Shown here one piece after another: positions 52,415 to 61,488 of a DNA stretch of 64,000 bases. The position numbers and the translations under genes are program-made. Source of the stretch: Nocardia miyunensis NBRC 108239. GTDB lineage: Bacteria; Actinomycetota; Actinomycetes; Mycobacteriales; Mycobacteriaceae. The stretch lies in NCBI RefSeq assembly GCF_001613065.1, contig NZ_BDBQ01000062.1, positions 41,574 through 105,573 of the forward strand, given 5' to 3'. Numbering within the stretch: position 1 is the stretch's first letter; the number at the start of each line of letters is the position of its first letter. The notes under the pieces were generated by a model. That model saw nothing but the letters and a program-made list of their open reading frames with translations. It did not search any database and was not told where the DNA came from.

Positions 52415-53886
52415 ATGTCGCGGGCCATCGAGTACACGTCCATGATCCACAACACCAGCGGGATCACCAGCACGATCAGCAGATATTCGAACAACTCGTT
52501 CATCCGGCGCATCACCGGGGTGATCTCGATGTGCGGACCGATCACGCCGAAGACCACCACCGCCGCGGCGAAAATCAGCAACAGCCCCGCCGAGATCAGC
52601 ACCGCGCGCGAATCCCCCAGTGACACACCGGCCGCCGTCGCGACGAAGATCACCGCGCCGCCCGCGATCAGCGAACCGGCCTGGGTCAGATCGGCGAAGG
52701 AGCGGCCGCGCAGGGCCAGGATGATCGAGGTGACCACCGCGAGCGCGATACCCGGCCAGCGCACCCCGCCGAGCGGATCGGCCGCGGCGACCGCGCCGAA
52801 GACCGCCGCCAGAGTGCAGCCCGCGAGGATGCCGGTCTGATATGCGTTGGCCGCCTTGGCACGTCGGCCCAGGCCGACCGCCGACGGCAGCGCCGTCGCG
52901 CCGATCGCGCCGATGCCCTCGATGGTCGGGCGCGGCTCGTGGTCGGCCGGATCGATCGCCGCACCGGCGGTCGGCACGTGCGGCACGGGCAGCCGGGCCA
53001 GCACCGCGGACAGGCGAGGCACCGAGGAGATCACGATCAGCGCGCCCACCAGCATGCCGCCCCCGATACCGGACAGCGCGACGTCCCAGATCATCCGCAC
53101 GGCAGCGGCGATCCCGCCGAACAGCGCGACGGTGATCGCCAGGGGGAACAACGTCGTCCCGATACCGGTCGCGCGATAACCCACCGCCGCGGCCACCAGC
53201 GCGACCGAAAAGCCAAGCAGCAGATGGGGACTGCCCAGACCACCCGGTACGAAGAACACACCGGCGGAGAACAACAGCACCAGCGAGGCCAGCGACAGCC
53301 AGGTGCCCGCGAGCGCATCGCTGTAGCGGCGCACCGCGATCGCGGCGGCCACCATGGCCGCGATCCCGACACCGGCCGCGACGAACCCCTCGGCCAGACC
53401 GTTGACGTGGGACCGGCCCGCGGCCAGCAGCAGCATCGCCACGACCGCGGACAGCACGGCGGCGACCAGGCCCGTCCAACGGGCCGCCTGCGGCGACCAG
53501 CCGCGGAAGGTGTCCGCGGTCAGCCGCGACACCGCGTCGATGACGTCGTCGAACAGCGCCGGGGTCTCCTTGGCGCTCACCGCGCGCAGCACGAGCAGAT
53601 CGCCGTCGTGCACCTCGGCCTCGACCAGGGTCCGGCTCGGCGGGATCGGATCGCGCCCGAGCCGCGCCAGCGTCCAGTGCTGGGTCTGCAACGGGCCGGT
53701 GTCTTCCTCGCCGTCCGAGACGTCCGGGTTGCGAGATTCGATCAGCGAGACCAGGTCACCGATGAACGAGGCCACCGGGATCGCCGTGGGCAAACCCACA
53801 TCCAGCTGCGTATTTCCTCCGATGACCGAGACTCGGCAGAGTTCGGGCTCCGCGGCGGTCCGCCCGCCCGGCGATGGCGTCGTCAT
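52411..53886 (-). CDS. eccD: Type VII secretion membrane protein EccD, second ESX locus
   Basis: The 491-aa protein has an N-terminal ubiquitin-like domain (LCRVSVIGGNTQLDVGLPT, then WTLARLGRDPIPPSRTLVEA) and about eleven membrane helices ending IPLVLWIMDVYSMARDI. It begins the operon eccD-mycP-eccC and is divergent from eccA across 216 bp. Confidence 0.95.
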   Translation of the reverse strand: MTTPSPGGRTAAEPELCRVSVIGGNTQLDVGLPTAIPVASFIGDLVSLIESRNPDVSDGEEDTGPLQTQHWTLARLGRDPIPPSRTLVEAEVHDGDLLVLRAVSAKETPALFDDVIDAVSRLTADTFRGWSPQAARWTGLVAAVLSAVVAMLLLAAGRSHVNGLAEGFVAAGVGIAAMVAAAIAVRRYSDALAGTWLSLASLVLLFSAGVFFVPGGLGSPHLLLGFSVALVAAAVGYRATGIGTTLFPLAITVALFGGIAAAVRMIWDVALSGIGGGMLVGALIVISSVPRLSAVLARLPVPHVPTAGAAIDPADHEPRPTIEGIGAIGATALPSAVGLGRRAKAANAYQTGILAGCTLAAVFGAVAAADPLGGVRWPGIALAVVTSIILALRGRSFADLTQAGSLIAGGAVIFVATAAGVSLGDSRAVLISAGLLLIFAAAVVVFGVIGPHIEITPVMRRMNELFEYLLIVLVIPLVLWIMDVYSMARDI

Positions 53887-54102
53887 GAGGCCGCCGATCC
53901 CGGACCCACGGTAACCAACGGTGTATCACACGACGATCTGTCAGCTGGCCGAACCACTTTCACCCCGTCAATTGCCTTCGCGTTGCGACCTTTGTGCAGC
54001 GAACCCTAATGTATCGGACAGGTGAGTAGTGCGCGATCGGTACGCTGGTCAGGAGAGATACGGAATGGGCCTTCACAAAAGAAAATTCGGGGTTCGAGTG
54101 TT

Positions 54103-55926
54103 ATGACCAGCAACCGCCAAGCTCAACGCGCCTTCGACGCCGGCGTTCTGTCGCTGGGTCTGACCATCGATGGACAGGAGGCCACGCGCGACCTGGAGTA
54201 CGCCAAGTTGGCGTTCCAGCGTGCCACCGAGTGGGATCCCACGATGTGCGATGCCTGGCTCGGCCTGGCCATCGCCGGTGAGATGACCCCGGAGGTGCTC
54301 ACCCAGCTGCAGAAGACAAGCGGCGCAACGCTTTACCGCGAGCAACGCCGGTTGGGACTGCGCCCGCGCGAGCTCGCCGGGCGGTTCGTCACCGGCCTGT
54401 ACATCGACTACCCGCTGGCGAACTACACCGAGATCTGGGTCGCCCAGGCCGCGCAACTCATCTCCGACAAGAAGTTCGACGAGGCCGAGCAGGTGCTCGA
54501 CGAGCTCGCCGAATTCCGTCGCGGACAGGCGCCCGCGCCGGAAACCGAGCCGGACAACCGGATCTCCGCCTACGTGCGCGGCGTACTGCACTACAACACC
54601 CAGCGCTGGCCCGATGTGATGACCGTGCTGGCCGGTTCGGCCGAGTGGGACGATCCGTTCATGGCGGCGGGCGCGCATGTCATGGTCGGTTCGGCCTGTG
54701 CTCAGCTGGGCCTGTTCGGCGAGGCCATCCGCCGCATGGAAATGGCCGAGCACGGCCCGATTCCGGCCGCGCGCACCACCGCCATGTTCTGCCGCGGGCT
54801 GTGCCTGCGCGAGAACGGGGCCGAGGAAGAGGCGCAGAAGCTCTTCGAGAAGGTCTATTCGCAGGCACCGGATTTCGCCGCCAACACCGAGGCGATGCGC
54901 GATCGCACCTACCGGATCACCATCACCTCCAAGGAGACCATCGCCGCCCGGACCGACCGCTGGGACCCCGACTCGGCTCCCTCGATGCAGGAGCAGCAGG
55001 AGGCGGACTTCCAGGATCGCGCCAAGAAGACGCTGGAGGAGGCGCGCAAGGAACTCGATCGGCAGATCGGTCTGGTCTCGGTGAAAACCCAGGTCGCCCG
55101 GTTGCAGTCGAGTGCGCAGCTGGCCAAGATCCGTGCGGAGAAGGGCCTTTCGGCCAAATCCCGCGGCAATCACTTGGCGTTCACCGGCCCGCCCGGTACC
55201 GGTAAAACCACGATCGCTCGCGTCGTCGCCAAGATCTATTGCGGCCTCGGCATTCTGAAAACCGACAAGGTCGTCGAAGCGAAGCGAATGGATCTCGTCG
55301 GTGAACATTTGGGTAGTACCGCGATAAAAACCGATAAATTGATCGATAGCGCAATGGACGGTGTGCTTTTCATCGATGAGGCGTACACGCTGATCCAGAC
55401 CGGCCTGTCCGGCGGTGACGCCTTCGGTCGTGAGGCCGTGGACACCCTGCTGGCCCGCATGGAGAACGACCGCGATCGGCTCGTGGTGATCATCGCGGGA
55501 TACGACGGCGAGATCACCCGCCTGCTGGCCGCCAACGACGGTCTGGCGTCCCGTTTCTCAAAGCGTCTGCAGTTCCCGTCCTACACCGCCGAGGAACTGG
55601 GGCAGATCGGCGAGGTGATCGCCAAGTCCCGCGACTCGGAACTGGCCGAGGAGGCCACCGCATTGCTGGTCGAGGCGTGTCAACGGCTGTACGAGATGGA
55701 GAGCACCGATCAGAACGGCCAGCCGCGTCGCGGGGTCGACCTGGCCGGTAACGGTCGTTTCATCCGTAACGTCATCGAAGCCGCCGAGGAGGAACGCGAA
55801 TTCCGCCTCGCCAACGATGATTCGCTGGATCTGACCGACGTGGACGAGGCGGTGCTGATGCGGATCGAGGCGCCGGACATGCGGGCCGCCCTCGTGACCA
55901 TTCTCGCCTCGCTCGGCCTGAGCTGA
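54103..55926 (+). CDS. eccA: Type VII secretion AAA+ ATPase EccA
   Basis: The 607-aa cytosolic protein has an N-terminal TPR-like helical domain (about 1-280; QRAFDAGVLSLGL at the start) and a C-terminal CbxX/CfqX-type AAA+ domain with Walker A GPPGTGKTT near 363, Walker B VLFIDEAYTL near 420 and a downstream RFSKRLQFPSYT region with the arginine finger. EccA helps release EspG from PE/PPE cargo in mycobacteria. Presence of eccA separates this locus from ESX-4. ATG at 54103 is used; no strong ribosome binding site is seen. Confidence 0.95.
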   Translation: MTSNRQAQRAFDAGVLSLGLTIDGQEATRDLEYAKLAFQRATEWDPTMCDAWLGLAIAGEMTPEVLTQLQKTSGATLYREQRRLGLRPRELAGRFVTGLYIDYPLANYTEIWVAQAAQLISDKKFDEAEQVLDELAEFRRGQAPAPETEPDNRISAYVRGVLHYNTQRWPDVMTVLAGSAEWDDPFMAAGAHVMVGSACAQLGLFGEAIRRMEMAEHGPIPAARTTAMFCRGLCLRENGAEEEAQKLFEKVYSQAPDFAANTEAMRDRTYRITITSKETIAARTDRWDPDSAPSMQEQQEADFQDRAKKTLEEARKELDRQIGLVSVKTQVARLQSSAQLAKIRAEKGLSAKSRGNHLAFTGPPGTGKTTIARVVAKIYCGLGILKTDKVVEAKRMDLVGEHLGSTAIKTDKLIDSAMDGVLFIDEAYTLIQTGLSGGDAFGREAVDTLLARMENDRDRLVVIIAGYDGEITRLLAANDGLASRFSKRLQFPSYTAEELGQIGEVIAKSRDSELAEEATALLVEACQRLYEMESTDQNGQPRRGVDLAGNGRFIRNVIEAAEEEREFRLANDDSLDLTDVDEAVLMRIEAPDMRAALVTILASLGLS

Positions 55927-55934
55927 GCGTCACC

Positions 55935-55979
55935 GCGGCTCTGCTGCTTTCGAATCCACTTCGAAAGTGACAGAGCCGC
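55935..55979. terminator. Terminator between eccA and eccB
   Basis: GCGGCTCTG and CAGAGCCGC pair, then after a 3-nt internal mismatch CTTTCGAA and TTCGAAAG pair around a short loop, between convergent genes. Confidence 0.65.
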
Positions 55980-56001
55980 TGCTGTTTCGGTTCCGCGACC
56001 C

Positions 56002-57546
56002 TCAGTTTGACGCGGTGGTGGTGTTCGACGAGTCGTCCGAACTCGACGCGCTGGGCGGCACGCTGTCGTAACTCTCCAGCGCCGATGTGCGCGACAGCGT
56101 CGGCCCCGGGACCAGCTGGCCCACGATCGCCCACGGTGCCAGATGCGGCGTCTTGCCCAGGCCGAGCATCTGTGCGGTCGCCAGATCCGGTATGGCGTAA
56201 CGGATTCCGTCGTCGGTGATGTAGAACAGGCTGTCCCGGCGCAGGCTGCCCGAATCCATCCCGGTGGTCTGCACGAACTCACCCGTCATCGGCTGGACGA
56301 ACACCTCGTCGACGTGATCGCCGCTGCCGGACGAGGTGGCCAGCTTGACCGGATGCTCCGAATTTCGCAGCGGCAGTTGAGTTCCCAGCACCAGGGAGAC
56401 CTCTGCCTTGTCCGCCGGATTACTCGACTCGACCTGCTCGGTGGCCAGGCCCGAACTCTTGTTCCAGTGCACGCAGGTCACCGGATCATCCTCGGCGGAA
56501 ACGATTTTCGGCACCTGTGTGGGGAAATGGCCCAGATTCAGGGTGGTCACCACGGGGACGCCGTCGAGCACGTCCGGCGGGACCGTCTTGATCTCGCTCA
56601 TCCCGTGCGAATCGTCGTTGCGGATCAGCTGCGCGACGAACGGGCCGATGTGCTGCACGCCGTTCGCCAGCACCACGTACAGATCCGAGGCGCCGCCGCC
56701 GTCCAGCGGCGCGACCGAGATCACCCCGCCCACAGGCACATTCGACAGTTTCCCCGGTCCCGGACGACCGGCGTCCGGGATCTTCGGCGGGGCCAGCGGC
56801 GGCACCGGGACCGCGACGTCCAGCAGGCCGGTGCCGGTCGGCCGCGTCGGGTGCGCGCCCAGGTTCAGGGTGCGGGCCATCACGGTATCGGTGGGATCGA
56901 TCTCCGCACGCTTACCGTCGTAGAGCAGATAGGTCTTGTCGTCGTGCCGGACCAGCACCGCCTCCCCCGGGTCCGCGGTCCGCGCCTGGCTGCCCAGTTC
57001 GGGTTGTCCGGCAACAACAGTCGTGGTGACGGCCGAGGAACTCGTCGCGCTGCCGCTCGCCGACAGGGCGACCGACTCGCACAGCGACCAATCCGAATGA
57101 TCGCCCTGCGAGGTCCCCGGCAACGCGTTCGGCGCACCCGGAATACCCAGCAGCGGACCGCGCGGATAGGAGGACAGCTTGGAATCCTTGACCGAGGTGG
57201 GTGTTTCGTTACTGCCGCTGATCAGCCGGGCCGAGGCCAGATTCATGGCCGGATGCAGGGTCTGATTCCCGGACTGATCCTTGACCAGCACGAAAAGCGC
57301 CGCGCTGTCCTTGCCGACGATGATCGACGCCTTGCCGACCGAACCCTGCGGATGGATGAACGACAGGATCACGCAACCGGCCACCGCGATCACGCCCAGG
57401 ATGGCGCCGATGATCAGCGAACGGGACTGTGAGCGCATGGGATCGTGCAGCATCCGCACATCCCGCCGGACCAGCGCGTGGTCGAGGCGGCGCAACAGGA
57501 AGCGATATCCATTGACCTGTGCCCGAGTTGTCAGCTGTGCCGGCAC
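56002..57546 (-). CDS. eccB: Type VII secretion membrane protein EccB, second ESX locus
   Basis: The 514-aa protein resembles the EccB at 7787: RAQVNGYRFLLRRLDHALVR and MLHDPMRSQSR, one membrane helix (about 45-65), then a periplasmic domain with LLGIPGAPNALPG and a Ser/Thr-rich low-complexity end. A GTG at 57546, 4 nt after GGAGA, is the start. It is divergent from eccE, 200 bp apart. Confidence 0.95.
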   Translation of the reverse strand: MPAQLTTRAQVNGYRFLLRRLDHALVRRDVRMLHDPMRSQSRSLIIGAILGVIAVAGCVILSFIHPQGSVGKASIIVGKDSAALFVLVKDQSGNQTLHPAMNLASARLISGSNETPTSVKDSKLSSYPRGPLLGIPGAPNALPGTSQGDHSDWSLCESVALSASGSATSSSAVTTTVVAGQPELGSQARTADPGEAVLVRHDDKTYLLYDGKRAEIDPTDTVMARTLNLGAHPTRPTGTGLLDVAVPVPPLAPPKIPDAGRPGPGKLSNVPVGGVISVAPLDGGGASDLYVVLANGVQHIGPFVAQLIRNDDSHGMSEIKTVPPDVLDGVPVVTTLNLGHFPTQVPKIVSAEDDPVTCVHWNKSSGLATEQVESSNPADKAEVSLVLGTQLPLRNSEHPVKLATSSGSGDHVDEVFVQPMTGEFVQTTGMDSGSLRRDSLFYITDDGIRYAIPDLATAQMLGLGKTPHLAPWAIVGQLVPGPTLSRTSALESYDSVPPSASSSDDSSNTTTASN

Positions 57547-57746
57547 TGGATCTCCCTCGAACGGTAGGGCATCGGTCGAACGCGCAGGTATGGCCGCCCA
57601 TCAAGGAGACTCCCCGCAAGGAAAAGACTAGGCGGTTGCACGGGTCGACCGCCACTCACAGGCCGAACACAGTAACGTGGTCCGTGAAACCGGCCATTCG
57701 CAGCGCGCTTCCGGCCGTACAGGCCGGCTCCATTGAAGAGGAAACG

Positions 57747-59561
57747 ATGGTCGAAGAAGCGATCGTGTACACCGGACCCGAGGAATCCGAATCCGGATCG
57801 GCCGACGGGCGCTCGTCGCAGAACGGCGGCGCGGGGCGCAGCGTCCGCCCACCGATCGCGCTGCACGATCAGGACTTCTGGGTGTTCCGGGATTTCCCAC
57901 TGCGCCAAGTGGTTCCGGTGCTGCTGCTGGCCGCGCTCGCGGGCTGGATCGCCACCGCCTGCGCTCTGCCGTGGTACGAGATCGTCCCGATCGGCGTCGT
58001 CGTAGCGCTGATCGGACTCGTGCCGCTGCGTCGCCGTCAGCCGCGCAACCTCGCCGGAATCATCGGCGGCGCCATCTCCTTTCGCTGGAACCGGTGGCGG
58101 CACGATCCCAGCGCCGAGCCGCCGGAGACATTCGACGTCCCGCTGCCCGAGGGCGGCAGCTACGGCGTGCGCTGGGATGACGATCGGCTGATCAGCATGC
58201 TGCGGATCGAACCGCCGCCGGACTCGATGACCTGGCTGCGCCCGGGCTCGCTCGGGTCGAACCAGGAGTTGCCGCTCAGCGAGATCGCGAACTGCCTAGG
58301 ACAATTCGACATCACGCTGGATTCCATCGACGTCATCAGCACCGGCGCGCGCACCGCGGGCAACGGCGCGGTGGCCTGGCTCTACGACCGCATCCTCGGC
58401 CCGCTGCCCGCGATCGCGCGGCGCACGGTGTGGCTGGTGTTGCGATTCGATCCGCTGGCCAATGCCGAGGCGGTGGACAATCGCGGCGGCGGCGGAGCCG
58501 GGGCGCTGCGCGCGGCGATCATCGCCACCCGCCGGGTCGCCAATCGGCTCGCCGCGCGCGACATCACCGTCTCGGTGCTCACCGCGGGTGAGATCAACAG
58601 TGCGGTAAGGCAACTCACGCACGGCATCACGCCGGACCAGTTCACCGAATCGCCGAATACGCTCGAATACCAGGGCCTGCACCTGACCAGTTACGCGATC
58701 GGGCGGGATCTGATCGCCTCCCCCGGTTTCGCCGATCTGTGGGCCGCGCAGAGCCTTTCCACGACCATCACCGTGCGGCTGCGCCCGCAGGCCGTGCGCA
58801 GCGCGCGGGACGAGATCCGGCCGGGCATCGCACTGCACGCGCTGGTGCGGTTCGACACCCTGAGCAATCCGGCCGATCCGCCGGTGCCGGGTCTGCGGCG
58901 GCTGCCCGGACAGCAGCTGCGCGCGTTCCTGGACAGCCTGCCCATCGCGGTGGCTCCCGGAGATGCCCCGGAGGATTATCGCGGCCCTCTGGACGCGCTG
59001 GACGGGCTTGCGGTGCCCACCGCGGGATGCGGGCAGCTGATCGGCGCGGATCTGACCGGGCAGGGCATCGCGGTGCCGCTGATCGGTGAGGGCACAAGGC
59101 ATCTGGAGGTCATCGGCAAGCTCGACCTGGCGCAGCAGGTGGTGCTGCGGGCGATCGCGCTGGGCGCGCACACGGTGGTGCACACCGTGCGCCCGGACGC
59201 CTGGAACGCCATGGTCGCGAGTGTGGCCGCGCCGCATTCACTCTCGCTCGCGCCGCGTTCGGCGGGCGCGAGCCACCATCCGCCCGCGCCCGCGATGCAA
59301 CCCGGAAGTTCTTATCCCACAACGACTGTCGTGGTCTTCGACGGCATCACCCCGACCGCGCTGCCGGGCGGGGCGACCATTCTGCACGTGCGCGAGGAGA
59401 ACGGTCCGGCGAGTCCGTTCGACGCCGATGTCACGCTGCTGCAGGATCCCGCGTCGCCGAATATGATCACCGTCCGCACCGCGACCGATTCGGCGACGGT
59501 GCACATGGTCACCACACCGGACGAGATGCAGTACATCGGGGAATCGCTCGCCACACGCTGA
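57747..59561 (+). CDS. eccE: Type VII secretion membrane protein EccE, second ESX locus
   Basis: The 604-aa protein has a 50-residue acidic/disordered N-terminus, a pair of membrane helices (about 58-105; VVPVLLLAALAGWIATACAL) and the EccE cytoplasmic domain (SIDVISTGARTAGNGAVAWL, TAGCGQLIGADLTGQGIAVP and KLDLAQQVVLRAIALGAHTV). ATG at 57747 has AGAGGA upstream. The frame is open back to 57519, but that part overlaps the eccB start and is not EccE-like. Confidence 0.92.
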   Translation: MVEEAIVYTGPEESESGSADGRSSQNGGAGRSVRPPIALHDQDFWVFRDFPLRQVVPVLLLAALAGWIATACALPWYEIVPIGVVVALIGLVPLRRRQPRNLAGIIGGAISFRWNRWRHDPSAEPPETFDVPLPEGGSYGVRWDDDRLISMLRIEPPPDSMTWLRPGSLGSNQELPLSEIANCLGQFDITLDSIDVISTGARTAGNGAVAWLYDRILGPLPAIARRTVWLVLRFDPLANAEAVDNRGGGGAGALRAAIIATRRVANRLAARDITVSVLTAGEINSAVRQLTHGITPDQFTESPNTLEYQGLHLTSYAIGRDLIASPGFADLWAAQSLSTTITVRLRPQAVRSARDEIRPGIALHALVRFDTLSNPADPPVPGLRRLPGQQLRAFLDSLPIAVAPGDAPEDYRGPLDALDGLAVPTAGCGQLIGADLTGQGIAVPLIGEGTRHLEVIGKLDLAQQVVLRAIALGAHTVVHTVRPDAWNAMVASVAAPHSLSLAPRSAGASHHPPAPAMQPGSSYPTTTVVVFDGITPTALPGGATILHVREENGPASPFDADVTLLQDPASPNMITVRTATDSATVHMVTTPDEMQYIGESLATR

Positions 59562-59607
59562 ATTCCCGTGCGTCGGCGGGAATATCGATGTACGCCCGTT
59601 TCCGAAT

Positions 59608-59641
59608 CAGTCACATATGTGGATGCGCAGTCACATATGTG
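59608..59641. repeat. Two phased copies of CAGTCACATATGTG
   Basis: The 14-bp unit CAGTCACATATGTG occurs twice with a 20-bp period (59608 and 59628). Each contains the palindrome CACATATGTG. It lies in the 361-bp gene-free gap between convergent eccE and the Esx genes; the rest of that gap holds two hairpins and AT-richer sequence. Confidence 0.6.
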
Positions 59642-59825
59642 AACGGAAAAAATCAGCGACTGTTCATGATCGCGACATCGGCGGGAAACCGGCCCCCACC
59701 CCCCGAAAATTCAGTAAATGAAAAAATTCGTTCGCGCACAATGAAATTCCCGCGGAATCACACCGGACGCACCCGCTATTACAGCGGCCCGCGGCACCGC
59801 GATGACGCTGCCGGACAACAGAGCA

Positions 59826-59852
59826 GGCCGCGCGAGAACTTTTCGCGCGGCC
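59826..59852. terminator. Hairpin 1 between eccE and Esx genes
   Basis: GGCCGCGCGA and TCGCGCGGCC form a perfect 10-bp stem with a 7-nt loop. Confidence 0.6.
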
Positions 59853-59871
59853 CGGAAGTAGAAATGCCGAC

Positions 59872-59901
59872 GGCCGTTCGGAGGATCGACTCCGAACGGC
59901 C
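59872..59901. terminator. Hairpin 2 between eccE and Esx genes
   Basis: GGCCGTTCGGAG and CTCCGAACGGCC form a perfect 12-bp stem with a 6-nt loop, 21 bp from the Esx stop codon. Confidence 0.7.
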
Positions 59902-59922
59902 TTTCGGGGATATGCGTTCGGA

Positions 59923-60219
59923 TCAGAAGACGTGGAAGCCGTCGCCGACCGCGGAGTCGGCCGCCAGCGCGCGGTGCAGCGCCTCCTCGACCGAGTTGGA
60001 CAGCTGGTCGAGAACGCCCAGGTGCTGGCTGAACTCGTCCGACCACTTCTTGTGCACCGAGTCGAAGTTGGACGACGCATTGTCACCCTGCAGCGCGTTG
60101 TGGAACGCGGTGGCGTTCTGCTCGAGGTTCTGGCCCTCCTGCTTGAGCTGCGAACCGGAGTGCTGCAGGTCGTCGTACAGCGTGTTCATCGTGGCGGGGT
60201 CGTAAAGGATATCGCTCAT
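59923..60219 (-). CDS. WXG100-family secreted protein, variant with WSD turn
   Basis: The 98-aa protein has the helix-turn-helix hairpin of Esx proteins (SGSQLKQEGQNLEQNATAFH, then a turn at KKWSDEF, then LDQLSNSVEEALHRAL). The turn reads W-S-D instead of W-x-G. It would pair with the Esx encoded 76 bp upstream and be exported by this ESX system. There is no clear C-terminal YxxxD/E signal. ATG has GGAGA upstream. Confidence 0.85.
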   Translation of the reverse strand: MSDILYDPATMNTLYDDLQHSGSQLKQEGQNLEQNATAFHNALQGDNASSNFDSVHKKWSDEFSQHLGVLDQLSNSVEEALHRALAADSAVGDGFHVF

Positions 60220-60295
60220 GGATGTATCTCCTCATCGGGAAATTTCGGGATGCGGCAGGACTGCCCCGGCGTCGGCCGAGACCCGCAAGAGATGA

Positions 60296-60574
60296 TCAGG
60301 CGTTGCTCTGGTCCATCGACAGCAGCTTGTTCTTGCCGTCGACAACGGCCTGGTGCAGCGCGGTGAGGTTGGCCTTGAGCGTCTCGGCCTCCTCGTGCCA
60401 CTGGGTGGCGGACTTCACGAACGAGGCGTTCGCATCGCCGTGCCATCCGGCCTTGGCGGCATCGGCGGCATCTTCGATCTTCTGGATGTGGCTACGGATG
60501 TTGTTGATCGAGGTGTCCATGTCGTTGGCCACCTTTTCGATGGCGGCCTTATCAAGACCGACTGCGCCTGCCAT
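60296..60574 (-). CDS. WXG100-family secreted protein (Esx)
   Basis: The 92-aa protein shows two helices around the canonical turn AGWHGDA (W-x-G): IEKVANDMDTSINNIRSHIQ before and FVKSATQWHEEAETLKANLT after. It is the likely heterodimer partner of the Esx at 59923. It follows espG by 86 bp on the same strand; AAAGG precedes the ATG. Confidence 0.92.
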   Translation of the reverse strand: MAGAVGLDKAAIEKVANDMDTSINNIRSHIQKIEDAADAAKAGWHGDANASFVKSATQWHEEAETLKANLTALHQAVVDGKNKLLSMDQSNA

Positions 60575-60660
60575 TTTCCCAACCTTTCATCACGGTTCAG
60601 TGCTGCTCGGAGGTCATCCGACCTCTTCAGAATAGAAGACTTCGGGACATATTTCAGAAC

Positions 60661-61488
60661 TTATAGCCGCAGCCACCTTTCCCCGGGCAACATCTCGATC
60701 AGCGCCGAAATCGCCTGCGCGATCCGGTGATCGGTGCCCGGCGTGACCGTCGACCAAGACTGTTGATCGGGCGCCAGCCCCGGAATGGCGATAATCCGGC
60801 CGCGGCCGGTGTCGTACATCGCGACGGCGCCCGGTGTCCGGGTGGCTATGCCGTCCTCGTGCGTATAGGCCACGATTTCGGCGTAGGCATAACAGGATTC
60901 GAAGGCCAGACCCAGAATGGTGGCCTCCCGGTCGGGCACGCCGAGCGCGTAGCAGGCGTCGGCGTACTCCGTCGCGGTGCTCGCCTCGCTGAGCCGCTCG
61001 CTCAGATCATGGGACAGCACACTGAAATCGGGGATCTCGGCCGGTGCGCACGTCCCGAGCGCTCCGAGCAGCGGACGGGCCAGCGAATCGCCCGAACCGT
61101 CGGACCAGAAGGTCCGCAACTCGAAATCGTCGCCGGTGCGCACGGCGATCGCATGGTCTTCTCCCCTGCGCGCCAAGCACACTCGCACCACGTCGGCAGG
61201 GGCGTCGGCCGCCTCGCCCGCGCGATCGGGCGCGACGCGATAGATCCGCGCCACCAGTTCGCGTTCGGGTTGCGCCAGGACGAACAACGCCTGCGCCAGA
61301 TCCGAACTCACCTCGCCGTAGGAATCGAACACCCCGGCATCGGTCAGTCCGGCCACCGCCTCCTCCTGCGCGGCCTGCCATTCCTCATACGAATCATGCT
61401 GCGGCGCAACGGCGAGCACCAACGGCAGGGTCTGCACGCCGAGCCGTTCGGCCACCGCGAACAGGCCGTCATTGGTGAGTGTCGCCAT
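60661..61488 (-). CDS. espG: ESX secretion-associated chaperone EspG
   Basis: The 275-aa protein fits the EspG family: LGVQTLPLVLAV in the first strand, a central antiparallel sheet with ELRTFWSDGSGDSLARPLL, and the end IAQAISALIEMLPGERWLRL. EspG binds the tip of cognate PPE proteins in the cytosol and hands PE-PPE pairs to the membrane complex. Its ATG shares one base with the PPE stop (TGATG), so the genes are coupled, consistent with a matched chaperone and cargo. Confidence 0.85.
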   Translation of the reverse strand: MATLTNDGLFAVAERLGVQTLPLVLAVAPQHDSYEEWQAAQEEAVAGLTDAGVFDSYGEVSSDLAQALFVLAQPERELVARIYRVAPDRAGEAADAPADVVRVCLARRGEDHAIAVRTGDDFELRTFWSDGSGDSLARPLLGALGTCAPAEIPDFSVLSHDLSERLSEASTATEYADACYALGVPDREATILGLAFESCYAYAEIVAYTHEDGIATRTPGAVAMYDTGRGRIIAIPGLAPDQQSWSTVTPGTDHRIAQAISALIEMLPGERWLRL

